The position numbers and the translations under genes are program-made. A stretch of DNA of 64,000 bases from Nemophila menziesii (lineage: Eukaryota > Streptophyta > Magnoliopsida > Boraginales > Hydrophyllaceae): positions 9,485,017-9,549,016 of the forward strand of contig JARWIR010000015.1 of NCBI GenBank assembly GCA_029959085.1. Direction: 5' to 3'. This document shows positions 33,694 to 44,900 of this stretch, one piece after another (position 1 is the first letter of the stretch; each line of letters begins with the position of its first letter). The notes under the pieces are model-generated. The model saw nothing but the letters and a program-made list of their open reading frames with translations. It did no database searches and was not told the origin of the DNA.

Positions 33694-34258
33694 TGGGGGT
33701 TTTGGGGTTGATATGGGTCAACCCCGCAAACCTCTTCAGATTCCAACTCTTCAAGAAGACCTTCTTCATACCACTTTTCAATTCCATTGCCATCTCCTTC
33801 ATCAATACATTCCTTGTCCATCTCATTTTGTTCAGCCATCTCATCATCATCTCCAAGGTCAGAGGTGATGAGAGTTGCTGGAACTTGAAATTCAAGAGCC
33901 TCATCAAGTGGAAGACCGAAGTCCTCTCTTACTTGTTTGGTTCTATTTCTTTCTATGGACCCAAAACTGATATCATTAGTAGAATTTTGTGTGATGGATG
34001 GGTCAATAGTAACTTTCTGTTCTTTTCCTTCTAATAGGCTCAGCTTTGGGTTATCCCTATCTGGGCCACAAATCTTAAAAGATTCCTCAGAAGAAAGAGG
34101 CCTTATATCAGAATTAAAAGAGACTCCTTATATAACAGTTGTACCCAATTCAACAGATAGGACTAATAGAGAGTTTTGAACCAAATTATCTTGGCCCACT
34201 CGTGATTTGGAAAGATTATCTGAACCCACAATCTCACCATTCAAGGAGGAGAAAACCA
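33689..34258 (-). pseudogene. LINE-4 ORF1, C-terminal part
   Basis: Minus strand reads NGEIVGSDNLSKSRVGQDNL, one stop, then a long hydrophilic tail: SFGSIERNRTKQVREDFGLP, ALITSDLGDDDEMAEQNEMD-like acidic blocks, EKWYEEGLLEELESEEVCG and a stop overlapping the ORF2 ATG. Such an acidic tail follows the knuckle in plant LINE ORF1, as in LINE-2. The knuckle itself is not here; it is on the inverted segment at 34567-35277. Confidence 0.65.
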
Positions 34259-34566
34259 ACTACCGATTTAAAATATTAGACAACTAATGTAAAAATGCTC
34301 TCAAGCACATTTCCAAATACAACCATACCTCCGCCTCGCGAAACCCTCCTCTGCCTTGAATAAACCCTAATCAGCCAAGCTTTACCTTCTCTCCGCCACT
34401 AAATCGAAGTATAACAAACATCAATAATAGTTTACCCTAGATCTCTTGTGGATCTATGAAACTAAAGGTGTTTTACGTCTCGATTGCTAGCTTCTGTTAT
34501 CTTAAAATCACTATTCAGTGCTTTATCGAGTTTTCCTTTACTTTTATCTTCTAGCTTATCGTATTT

Positions 34567-35277
34567 ATGGCATTTATTGAGAATGTTAATGCTAATAAGA
34601 AAGGAGAATCAGAAGATGATTTTTGTCTCTCTTTAGATAGGGAGGCAGTCTATTCAATATTTGACGAACCTAAACTTCTGGTGCGAGTTATTGCTACAGG
34701 TATTATAAATCTCAACTACCTTAAGAAAATTATTATTCAATACTGGGGAATCTCGGGTAGAATATTGGTTGAAAAGAGAGGAATGAATATGTTTACTGTT
34801 CAATTTGATAATGATAAAGATTTGGAAGTTGTTGGGGCTAACCGACCTTATGACATCTTTGGATTTCACGTTCTTGTTCAAAAGTATGCGGAAACTATTA
34901 AAAACCTTACTTTACTTGATTCTACTGCATTTTGGGTTAGATTTGCTGGTATTCCACCTCTTTTTATAAAAGAAGCTAATGTTACTAAGATAGCATCTAA
35001 AATTGGAAATGCTACCGAAGTGGTTCTTCCTGACCCTTTGAAATTTAAAGAAGATCCTTCTATTAAAGCTAGAATTGAGTTCTCAGTGATGAAACCCTTA
35101 CTTTCAGGGTTGAATTTTAAAATTGCTAATGAACAGAGTATGTTGATCTCTTTCCAATATGAGAAACTATTTGATTTTTGTTTTAAATGTGGATTACTAT
35201 CACATGAGGAAAAGAACTGTGACAATCCAAATATTCTTACTATGACGTTGGTAATTGGATCAAAATTCAGTGCATGA
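34567..35277 (+). CDS. LINE-4 ORF1, N-terminal part on inverted segment
   Basis: Intact frame of 236 codons from an ATG with about 240-300 bp of leader. Residues about 1-30 are acidic, 35-120 form the DUF4283-like RNA-binding region (LLVRVIATGIINLNYLKKII, YWGISGRILVEKRG, VVGANRPYDIFGFHVLV), 130-215 continue with FWVRFAGIPP, and the knuckle is CFKCGLLSHEEKNC at about 206-219 (C-x2-C-x4-H-x4-C intact). The reading leaves the expected track soon after: a one-base shift near 35240 turns a YxxGNWIK-like continuation into a stop at 35275. It should be the first part of the ORF1 whose end lies on the opposite strand at 33689-34258. Confidence 0.75.
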   Translation: MAFIENVNANKKGESEDDFCLSLDREAVYSIFDEPKLLVRVIATGIINLNYLKKIIIQYWGISGRILVEKRGMNMFTVQFDNDKDLEVVGANRPYDIFGFHVLVQKYAETIKNLTLLDSTAFWVRFAGIPPLFIKEANVTKIASKIGNATEVVLPDPLKFKEDPSIKARIEFSVMKPLLSGLNFKIANEQSMLISFQYEKLFDFCFKCGLLSHEEKNCDNPNILTMTLVIGSKFSA

Positions 35278-35347
35278 TAAGTTTGTTATTAAAGCTATTA
35301 AGCATATCAATGCCAATCAAAAGGTTAAGAAACCTTGAAAAAGAAAT

Positions 35348-35944
35348 ATAAGAATTAAGGGGTTTGTTAATATATAAAAATTGTTATATAAGAGAGTTAT
35401 TTTAGATTCGGAGTTACTCGGTTCGAACTTGCATCATTAAATTGGATAACAAAAATCCTGGCTAGTGAGCTAATCATAACTGATTAATAAAATTATTTTC
35501 ACTTGTTTGGAATAGCTGATAAATTGAAAAAGAAAAAAAAAACATAGTTGATCAAATATCTCTTTCTAGCTAATACCTACTTAAGACTTCGGATATATCA
35601 GAATTAATTTTTTTTTACAAATATCAGAATTAATTGACTAAATAATAAGAGCAACAAATTTGTTTAATCCCTGGTCAATCAACAAGTTTATAGATTTGAT
35701 TAGGTCACAATCACAAGGCCCTAGGCATGTTAAATTACGTAAGCTAACATATTAGGCCGTAAGATGATGGATTGGAGTTTTCTCTTAGCTTTAAACATGT
35801 CAAAAAAAACCACATATTAGGTCGCCATCTTGCAATTTAAGTTGCAAATAACTCAATTATGCTTCAAACAAAAAAATATCTTGAAAGTCGGCACACACCA
35901 CCCCATTATGCACATCAATTTCTTTTCTTATTTTTTTATAGGTA
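35348..35944. other. Flank of LINE-4, no gene seen
   Basis: 35348-35362 is the candidate right target duplication. The rest is AT-rich. 35405-35480 (TTACTCGGTTCGAACTTGCA and GCTAGTGAGCTAATCA) has a box-B-like GGTTCGAAC, but no tRNA fold or box A, so I make no call. Confidence 0.5.
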
Positions 35945-36232
35945 CTTCTTCCGTCTCAAAAATAATATCCATTTTGTTTTTTATCTAAATTAAGAAATAC
36001 AATTATTATTTTCACACAAATTAAAAAATACAATTATTATTTTTTCCATTATTAAAATACCCCTAATAAAGTGTCTTGATATTTTAAATATTCATTGGAA
36101 ACATAAATTTAAATATTTTAATAAAAGTAATAATGGAAAAAGATGGAATAAAGTGTATTGAAATTCTAAGTGGACATTATTTTTGGAACACCATTTTTAG
36201 TAATGTGGACACTATTTTTGAAACGGAAGGAG
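35945..36232. mobile_element. Stowaway-like MITE (Tc1/mariner type)
   Basis: 288 bp between TA dinucleotides (35943-35944 and 36233-36234). The left end is CTTCTTCCGTCTCAAAAATA; the right end, inverted, is CTCCTTCCGTTTCAAAAATA, close to the Stowaway CTCCCTCCGT terminus. AT-rich inside, no coding capacity; would depend on a mariner transposase elsewhere. The open frame at 36133-36390 crossing its end is not a gene. Confidence 0.85.
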
Positions 36233-36239
36233 TACATCA

Positions 36240-36502
36240 ATTTCTTTTTAATAACTGTAGAAATAGTATTTTTTCTTGTCTGGTAAAAAATTTACGGTTA
36301 AGAAAAAAAATATTACAAGTTAGGGTTTCAGCCAATATTATTAGAGTTGGTAACACATTTAAGAAAAAACCAAAGAGGAAAGGGGATTAACACATCCTAG
36401 TTGCCCCAAAAGTAACAAAATCATTAAAAAAGCGAATTCAATTAAAAATATATACAACCAAGTAGTTGGGAGCAACCTTATTCACCGTTCTTCTGATCCC
36501 AC
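36240..36502 (-). pseudogene. Likely 3' end of LINE-5 (RNase H tail and 3' UTR)
   Basis: Immediately beside the copia LTR the minus strand reads IRRTVNKVAPNYLVVYIF-stop, which fits the closing R-x2-N-x2-A motif of LINE RNase H. The copy of LINE-5 on the other side of the copia element stops just before this point (DIKNMVRSHNNI at 41924). The remainder to about 36240 would be 3' UTR. No clear poly(A). Moderately sure only. Confidence 0.4.
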
Positions 36503-36944
36503 TGTTGGGAAATTTGGAATTCGATATTAACTTGGATAAATCTAAAGTCGTGTAAAACATTTTCAGATTGAATCAAATTTCAGGGTTCAACCAAAATTAT
36601 TCAATCGTATAAAATCAGAAGATTATTTTTCAAGGTTTTTTTTTCTATCTGTATTCTACTTTGTGACATTCTGAACCAATTATATATATGATCAAACAGG
36701 CGGTTAGCATTGACGGATTTAGGCGGTTGAAAACTTCCCATTCATTGCAATGGAATGATTATGGGCTATTGCTACCTAAGCCCATCCCACCGCTTCTGAA
36801 TGATCTGTTCCAATTGAACCACCCCTTGGACCCCGACCCCCGACAATCCTTATGACCCCGAATATCTTTTTCTAATATTAAAACAAGTGTGCACTCTCGT
36901 TTTAATGCAAAAAAGATAGATCAATTACGCTAAAATGTCCAACA
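36503..36944 (-). repeat. 3' LTR of copia element
   Basis: 442 bp, ends TGTTGG/CCAACA. On the inner side, 36945-36958 reads on the minus strand AATGGGGGAGGTT, the polypurine tract. Confidence 0.9.
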
Positions 36945-37471
36945 AACCTCCCCCATTTTAGTGTAATTAACGATCAATTAACCAAAGTGACAACATACAA
37001 TAAACTGCTGCATGGATGAAATATCGTGACGATTGAATTTCATCTTAGCATATTATACATTTGAAATATTAGAATATCAGGGTGTCACTAAGGATTGAAC
37101 CCTTTCTATTCATAATGAATACATGAAGATAATATACACAATAGTTTATAACATCACTCTTGCTCGACACTAGTTTACTAGCCTGTGTCCATATCCTTCA
37201 TAAGCATATCAAAGCCAAGTTTAGCTTCTTGAAGCGGCTAAAATTCATGCTCATATAGGTAGTCCTTTTTCTTCTTGCACCTGCGAATGCAATTTTTCAA
37301 AAGAACCATTAAGAAGTTATACTTCAACCTCCTTAACTTACAAAACTGAATACATACCTTTTGGGATAATTTTGCTGAAGTATTCCAATCTCTACATATT
37401 AAGCTTTCCACATTGAATTCAGCACCTAATGTCATATTAGATGGGAATTGGGTATCTTAACATAAGAGATT

Positions 37472-38722
37472 TCAGATGGACTTTAATCCTAATCCCACAG
37501 CCGACCTTTTCACAGGATCTCTACTTAACCCTTTGGTTAAATGATCGGCCAAATTATGCTGAGTTCTCACAAATTCCACTGATATCACACCATGCATGAT
37601 TAATTCCCGAACCATGCTGTGTCTAACACCTAAATGTCTAGACTTCCCATTATACACTTGACTATATGCCTTAGCCAAGGTGGCCTGACTATCACACCTG
37701 ATATACATGGGAGGTATAGGTTTGGGCCACAATGAAATCTCATAAATCAGATTTCTTAGCCACCCAGCTTCTTTACCAGCCGCTGCTAAAGCCACAAATT
37801 CAGATTCCATCATTGAATTTGTAATGCAAGTCTGTATTTTGGATGCCCAAGAAATAGCACCTCCGCCAAGGAGGAATACCCAACCACTTGTGGATGAATG
37901 ATCTTCCATATTGGTTATCCAACTTGCATCAGAATAGCCTTCAATAACCAAAGGAAATCCAGTATATGTCAACCCATAGTCAATGGTTCCCTTTAAGTAC
38001 TTGAATACTCTATTCATAGCTTGCTAATGATGAGAACTAGGACTACTTGTAAACCTACGAAGTTTAGCAATAGTATAAGCTATATCAGGCGTGGTACTAA
38101 TCATTGCATACATGAGTGATCCTATAGCCCTTGAGTATTCAAGTTGAGACACTGCTACACCCCTATTAGGTAATAGCTTCAGGTAAGGATAAATGGGAGC
38201 ACTTACCGGAGAACAATCTTTAAAATAAAATTTCTCTAATATCTTCTCAATGTAATGTGATTGAGAGATGGAAATACCATTGTTCCCACGTTTGATCTTT
38301 ATTCCTAAGATTACATCCGCCTCCCCCATGTCTTTCATCTCAAATTTAGAAGACAAAAATTCCTTAGTTATATCAACTTGATCTTGGTCGGTACCAAATA
38401 TCAACATGTCGTCTACATACAAACAAATGATAACTCCTTTGCCATGAGCATCAAACTTGCTGTATACACATTTATCAGCTTGGTTTAGAACAAAACCACT
38501 AGACAACACAATCTTATCAAACTTTTGATGCCATTGTTTAGGTGCCTTTTTCAAGCCATAAAGAGATTTCATCAGTTTACACACCTTATTTTTGTTTCCA
38601 GGCATAACAAAACCTTCAGGTTGTTTCATGTATATCTCTTCATCCAATTCACCATTCAAGAATGCAGTTTTCACATCCATTTGGTGAATCACCAGATTGT
38701 GGATAGCAGCAAGTGCTAACAA
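37472..38722 (-). pseudogene. Copia reverse transcriptase and RNase H
   Basis: RT part 38722-38024: HQMDVKTAFLNGELDEEIYM, KSLYGLKKAPKQW and the catalytic LYVDDMLIFG at about residues 102-109. One TAG at 38021-38023 separates it from the RNase H part 38017-37472, which is in the same frame: DASWITNMEDHSSTSGWVF, ISWASKIQ, MESEFVALA (Glu) and IRCDSQATLAKA (Asp), closing with HNLADHLTKGL. These enzymes copy the element RNA and remove it. The frame upstream of 38722 is broken by a stop (38723) and a shift, so the polyprotein could not be made, though the individual domains are well kept. Confidence 0.9.
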
Positions 38723-39194
38723 CAGTATAATAGTAGATATCCTAGCAATGGGAGCATATGTATCGAAAAAATAAAAACCCTATTTTTGCATGAAGCCTTA
38801 GATAACCAATCTGGCTTTGTACTTGTCAACAATACCATCCACTTTCATCTTTCTCCTAAAGATCATCTTACATCCTAGTGGCTTACATCCAGAAGGTAAG
38901 TCAATCAACTTCCATGTGTTATTTTGCATGATGGAATCCATCTCACTTTGGACTGCTTCTTTCCAAAAAAAACAGAATCCCTTGAAGCCATTGCTTCACT
39001 AAAAGTCTTTGGATCTTCTTCAACATTAAAACAATATTGATATTGAAATTCAATTTCATTCCTTGATCCTTCAACCAAATAGCGTTGAAAATCATCACCA
39101 AATGACTTAGTATTTCTTACTCTCATACTCTTTCTAGTTTTAGTACTAGTTGAAGGTATATCTTCATTATTAACTGAAACCTTCAACATGGGAT
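38723..39194 (-). pseudogene. Copia integrase-RT linker, broken
   Basis: Minus strand reads PMLKVSVNNEDIPSTSTKTR (39187 onward), a hydrophilic Ser/Thr-rich linker, then YCFNVEEDPKTFSEAMAS, the start of the copia RT domain. Two frame changes precede GCKMIFRRKMKVDGI near 38850 and the main RT block. Confidence 0.75.
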
Positions 39195-39892
39195 TCATGT
39201 CCTTTGGCCTAAGTATAGATGTAAACCTTTCTCATCAAATATTACATCTCGTGACTCTATAACCGAATTCACACCAACGGAATCATTAGATTCTAGCACA
39301 TAGAATCTATATGCTTTAGAATGTTCAGAATATCCAATAAATATGCAATCTATAACTCTTTCACCTAAAGTTCTTCTTTTAGGTTCTGTAAGCCTTACTA
39401 CAATCCTACATCCCCAAATTTTGAGATAACTCAAATTTGGTGTCCTTTTGTGCCAAAGTTCATATGGGGTAACCTTATTCCTTTTGTTAGGAATTAGGTT
39501 CAACAAGTAACAAGCTGTCAACATAGCCTCACCCAAAATCCTTCACTTAAACCCGAAGAGGATAACATGGAATTCACCATTTCATTCAAAGATCCATTCT
39601 TCCTTTCAGCTACACCATTTTGTTGTGGTGTATAAAGAGAAGTTGTTTGATGTATTATTCCGGTAGATTGAAAATAAACCGGATCATAATACTCACCTCC
39701 CCTATCCGTATGAAGAGTTTTGATTAACCCATTTTGATGAAGTTCTACCTCTTTCTTATAAATTTTAAATTTATCGAGCGCTTCATCTTTTGCATGTAAT
39801 AAATATACATAGCAATACCTTGATGCATCATCAATAAAGGTAACAAGATACCTTTTATGACCTAATGATGGAGTAGCATGCAAATCACACAA
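39195..39892 (-). pseudogene. Copia integrase core
   Basis: 39892-39518 carries the core: YLVTFIDDASRYCYVYLLHA with the first Asp region, LHTDRGGEY with the second Asp, and QQNGVAERKN with Glu. It is complete in motifs. A frameshift near 39525 leads into 39536-39195: AMLTACYLLNLIPNKRN, TPYELWHKRTPNLSYLKIWG and CIFIGYSEHSKAYRFY, typical of the region after the copia integrase core. Confidence 0.9.
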
Positions 39893-39962
39893 ATCACTAT
39901 GAATAAGGTCTAAGATTTTAGTCTCACTTTTAACATCTTTAAATGTTTCCTAGTGATCTTGG

Positions 39963-41290
39963 TTAACATACAGTTTTGCATTTATCAATGTTCATATCAA
40001 AATGAGGAATCATACTTATTTTTGACATATCTTTTAATCTTTTGTAATGAACATGTCCTAATCTAGCATGCCAAATTTTTGATTTTGTCATATTAGTTAT
40101 AGAGCTACACGATTCTATATACACAGATTCGCGAAGAGAAGGAACATCAATATTTAACTTAAACATTCCATTACAATGATAACCAAAGCCAACAAATGAA
40201 TCATGTCTTGACAAGATGTACTTGTCACTTTCAAGTACTTGCTTGAAACCACAATTATTTAAAATTATACCAGACAATAAGTTCTTACGAATACCAGGTA
40301 CAAATAAAATATTATCCAAATACAAACTTTTTCCGAAAGTAAAAAGTAAATTACCACAACCTAATCCTAGGATTGGTTCAGTTGCAACATTGCCCATCTT
40401 CAAGATAGATCCATCATCAATAGGTCTAAATTTCTTGAACCACCAAAGATCTTTGCATACATGGCTTGTTGCTCCCGAATCAAACCACCAAGCAACGTCA
40501 TCATCCTGCACATAAAATGCATCAGATATTAGTGATACATAATTCGTATTCGAATTAAAATTACTCACTACAATCTGACCTTGTTGCTTCTCCGGGTCCT
40601 TAGACCCACTTGGACCGGCCTCGTTCTTTCCTTTGAACACACGGCAATCCCTCTTTAAATGACCAGGTTTTCCACACTTCCAACATGACAATTTTGTCTG
40701 TTTGTTTGGACCTTTGTTCTTATTTCCTTGAAACTTTTGTTTGTTACCTTTAGCCTTGTTATTTTGCTTAACTGATCCACTTTCCTCTACCATATTAACG
40801 GAAGAATAACCTGCTACGGTCTTGTCATTGACTTTGTCAATTTCCTGAGCCCTCAGCGACTCCTCAATCATGAAATGACTACCGAGTTGAACCAGAGTCA
40901 ACTCTTCCTTCTTATGCTTAAAAGTTTGCTTGAAGTCTTTCCAAGAAGGAGGCAGTTTATCAATTATAGATGAAACTGCGATGGATTAATCCATCTTCAA
41001 GTCATGTTGAGTAAACTAACCCAAAATTCGTAACAGTTCATTATATTGTATAATAATAGGCTCCGAATCATCCATTTTGTAATTATAGAAATTACCAACC
41101 AAGAATTTATTATTTGAAGCATCTTCTGCCATATACTTGGATTCAAGAGAGTCCCATTGTTCCTTAGCAGACTCAGCATTTTGGTAAATATCAAAAAGAG
41201 AGACAGACAAACCGTTAAGAATGTGTCCACGACAAATATAGTCATCGTTTTCCCATTACGAACGCTTCCTTGTTTACTCCAGAGTTTCAT
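39963..41290 (-). pseudogene. Copia gag and protease
   Basis: 41290-40920 is the gag capsid-like (UBN2) region in two frames: LSLFDIYQNAESAKEQWDSL, KFLVGNFYNYKMDD, ELTLVQLGSHFMIEESLRAQ. 40901-39963 is open for 312 codons: a Lys/Asn-rich stretch, the knuckle CWKCGKPGHLKRDC (about residue 73), the protease WWFDSGATSHVC (D-S-G, about residue 139), and the GAG-pre-integrase motif IWHARLGHVHYKRLKDMS near the end, followed by a stop. Gag forms the particle and protease cuts the polyprotein. A stop near 41016 and another at about 40987 break the gag. Confidence 0.9.
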
Positions 41291-41472
41291 CTTCCATGAT
41301 ATCCGGCATCGGTGTACTTACCACATAAACCACCTTCAATGTTGTCAAGAGAAAATGCATCTTCTTCTGCCATCTTCTGAAATCCTACCCTTCAAACTTT
41401 TCCAATTTTGCAAACTTGCTTGTCATTTTTTAACTATCGTTCATCATCTCGAAAGATTTGATTTCAATATTT

Positions 41473-41923
41473 TGTTGGGGAATTTGGAATTAAAGATTAA
41501 CTTGGATAAATCTGAAGTCGTGTAAAACACTTTCCGATTGAATCAAATTTCGGGGTTCAACCAAAATTGTTCAATTGGATAAAATTAAAAGATTATTTTT
41601 CAAGGTTTTTTTTCTATCTGTATTCTACTTTTTGACATTCTGAACTAATTACATATATGATCAAACAGGCGGTTAGTATTGACTATTTTAGGCGGTTTTA
41701 GGTGGTTGAAAACTTCCCATTCTTTGCAGTGGAAGGATTATGGGCTATTGCTACTTAAGCCCAGCCCACTGCTTCCGAATGAGCCATTCCAATTGGACCA
41801 CCCCTTGGACCCTGGCCCCCGACAATCCTTCTGACCTCGAATATCTCTTTCTAATATTAAAACAAGCGTGCACTCTTGTTTTAATGCAAACAAGAGAGAT
41901 CAATTACGCTAAAATGTCCAACA
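41473..41923 (-). repeat. 5' LTR of copia element
   Basis: 451 bp, TG...CA. The sequence inside it on the minus strand (AAATATTGAAATCAAATC) does not match the initiator tRNA-Met primer site usual for copia elements; I cannot name a primer. Confidence 0.85.
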
Positions 41924-44900
41924 AATATTGTTGTGGGATCTGACCATATTCTTGATATCATCCAGTATAGCTCTATCCTTCCATGGACATTTCGTGCTCC
42001 ATGAATATATGACACTGAGATCGGCTTCAACATCAGATGCAATATTGGTGCATTGGGGAGCTTTGTATAAAACGAATTGGATGGAGTTCCTCAACGTTTT
42101 AGACTCAGCTTCAAAAAATGAGGTGGCAAGGATATACATGGCAAAACCATAGATTAACTTACCATTCCAATCACGAATTACCTAAGCTGATGTTGCTTGA
42201 CCTGTTTTAAAATAAGTATCAAGATTCAACTTGTAACACTGCTGGGGAGGAAGGGACCACACATGGAGGTCAGATAACCAGGGACGATTATAAACAAAAT
42301 AAAAAATTGGAGGATAGCCTGGGATGAATCATCAACAACAAAAATTTGTCTGTAGAAAATATCAATCAAAGTGAGGTAAGAAACATAATTGATTCGGATG
42401 TCTTTAAAAATAAATCTATTTCTAGTAAGCCAGATACCCCAAAAACAAAGGATTATAATAAACAATAATTTTTTTCTCCTTCAAATTAGTAACCTTGTCT
42501 AAAATAGATCTGATCCAACAATTATTTTCCGAGTTAAAGAAGGGGGACCACCTGGCAATGAATAGGAGAAATGCACCAATAAAATTAGTCCATTCACATT
42601 TAAGGAATAAGTGTTTGACATTTTCTTCCTCTTTCAAGAAAATATTACATAGATCAGTACTAGATCACTTTCTAATGTATCTATTACTTTCCGTAGAGAG
42701 GGCATTCAAAAGAATACACCAAAGGAAGAATTTAAATTTGGGAGGTGCATTGGAAGACCAATTAAGCTTAAGAATATCATTATCACGGAACGTTGAGGGG
42801 CAAGGATAGGGGAAGAATAAAGGAAGTGACAGCATAAGAGTAGCCAAGCTTACAAGAAAAAATTTCAACACTGGTATAAGGACAAATGAAGGCAACATAT
42901 TGATTAGTCAAAGTGATATTCAATTGCAGGATCCTAGAGGCAGTCACAAAGGGAAAAGATTGTGCACCATGTCTTCCCTACAAGTTTTGGATGGATTGTG
43001 GATGAGATCAGCCACAAATTTGGGGAAATTTGGGTCGTCGCTGTAATTAGGAGGTTTTTCAATAAGAGAATCAGACCAGATATCCTCCCAAATATGAGTA
43101 TAGTGCCAATCTTTAATGGGTTTAATAGTAAGGGTTCTCAAAAGGGAACATCATTTTTTAATGTTATTACAGAATCTGGATGCTCCCCTAACAGAGACAG
43201 GTTCAAAGAGATTACCATCAGGAAAATAAATTCCTTTTAGTAATTTATGGACAAGGGAATCAAGATTAATCATGATGGACCAAGTCTGTTTAGCCAAAAG
43301 GGCTAAATTGAAGGCTTCCAAATTCTTAATTCCCAAGCCTCCTGATAACTTAAGGGATGCAATATTATTCCAATTAATCTAATGGATACCCTGATCATCT
43401 TCATTTCCCCAACGAAAATGGCTAGAACGGGAATTAATTTTTTTAATAACACCTTTGGGGATAGCAAGAAGGGACATAAAATACGTGGGGAAACGTGAAT
43501 GATGGATGAAATAAGGACAACTTTCCCAACCATGGATAAAAGATAGTTTTACCAGCCTATTAGCTTGGCTTGGAAAGAAAGTATCCATGGCTTTAGTCTT
43601 CGAATTACACCATTATGTAGGAAGGCCAAGATACAACCCCAAATCCTCCGTGGTAGGCCTACGAAATGCCTAAAAAATAAGGAATTTCATGGAAGGGGTA
43701 ATATTGGCACTAAGAAAAATAGAGGATTTATTGAGATTGAGGGATAGCCCAGAAGAAAAACAGGATTTGTAGAGAATCTTCTTAAAATCATGAATTTCAA
43801 GTGCTGAGTTCTTAAGAAAGAAAATAGAGTCATCAGCAAAAAGAAGATGGTGAATAAGAGGTTCACGTTTACTTATTTGAATACCCTTGATATCACCATT
43901 TGAAAAATCCTTCTCAATAAGGGGGGTAGTACATTAGAGGCTATGGTGAAAAGATAAGGGGACAAAGTGTCCCCCTGTCTTAAACCACGAGGAGGACTGA
44001 ATGAACCGGCAAGGTGTCCATTGATCATCATATTGAAATTCACAGAGGTGACACACTCAGTGATGAAGGAGATCCAGTTCTTAGCGAAACCCAATTTCTT
44101 GAGAATAGCAAAGAGGAAAGGCCAACGAACTCTATCATATGCCTTGTGGATGTCAGCTTTAATGATATAGTAACTATATATTGAATTCCTTCTAATATGT
44201 TTAAGCTTATGAATGACTTCATGGACTATGATGATATTATATTGGATAAGTCTGACTTTGATAAAGGCAGACTGACAAGGAGAGATAATGGCAGGGATAA
44301 TAGATGTAATTCTCAAGACCATAACTTTAGATAAGATTTTGTAGACAAAATTAGTAAAAGAGATAGGTTTAAACTGACAAATTTTCTGGGGATTTTTTCA
44401 TTTAGGGATAAGAATAATATTAGTATCATTTGAGCTACTCAGACGGATATGCCCCTACAAAACCGCATCACAGATAGCAAGGATATCATCTTTAATAATG
44501 TCCTATAATTTCCGGAAGAAGACTCCATAGAATCAATCAGGGCCTGGAGCTTTAGAGGCTCCCAACATCCATGTGGCAGTCTTAATTTCATCCGAAGAGA
44601 TAGGGGCCATAAGCAAAGAGTTTTGATCTGCATTAACTAGAGGCATAATGTCTTTAATGATTGGATCAATAGCCCTCACACCAGTATCAGAATAAAGATC
44701 TTTAAAGGAGTCAATAACATGGTATTTGAGTTCAACATGACCCAAAGTCCAGGATTTATCCTCCCTCAGGAGAGAAACCATCATATTGGAAGCAAGCCTA
44801 ATTCTAGTAGAGAGATTGAAAAAATGGAGTTTTTATCTCCAAGTTTTAGCCAAAGCACATGAAAACGAGTAGCCTAATACTCCTCTTTAAGGGATCAGTA

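Larger units (their letters stand above)
29437..35347 (-). mobile_element. LINE-4: near-full-length L1-type LINE with inverted 5' end
   Basis: Poly(A) is a 16-base T-run at 29437-29452. From there to about 34260-34320 the element runs on the minus strand (RNase H, zf-RVT, RT, EN, then the C-terminal part of ORF1). From that point to about 35347 the sequence is a LINE 5' end on the plus strand: 5' UTR and the N-terminal two thirds of ORF1 through the zinc knuckle. The two parts are complementary in content (ORF1 N-part and C-part) and joined head to head. Total 5.9 kb fits one full-length LINE. A candidate target duplication brackets the whole. Confidence 0.7.
36503..41923 (-). mobile_element. 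Ty1/copia retrotransposon (5.4 kb), inactive
   Basis: LTRs of 442 bp (36503-36944) and 451 bp (41473-41923), both TGTTGGG...TCCAACA in plus reading, around a minus-strand gag-pol in the copia order (gag, protease, integrase, RT, RNase H). The LTRs differ at many positions by eye. No target duplication: flanks are CCCAC and AATAT. It lies in the RNase H end of LINE-5. Confidence 0.9.

Noticed and set aside
35405..35480. GGTTCGAAC box-B-like sequence suggesting a tRNA or SINE
   Set aside because: No box A at the right distance, no cloverleaf and no poly(A) or target duplication around it.
36133..36390. 85-codon frame on the plus strand
   Set aside because: Crosses the right end of the MITE into unrelated sequence.
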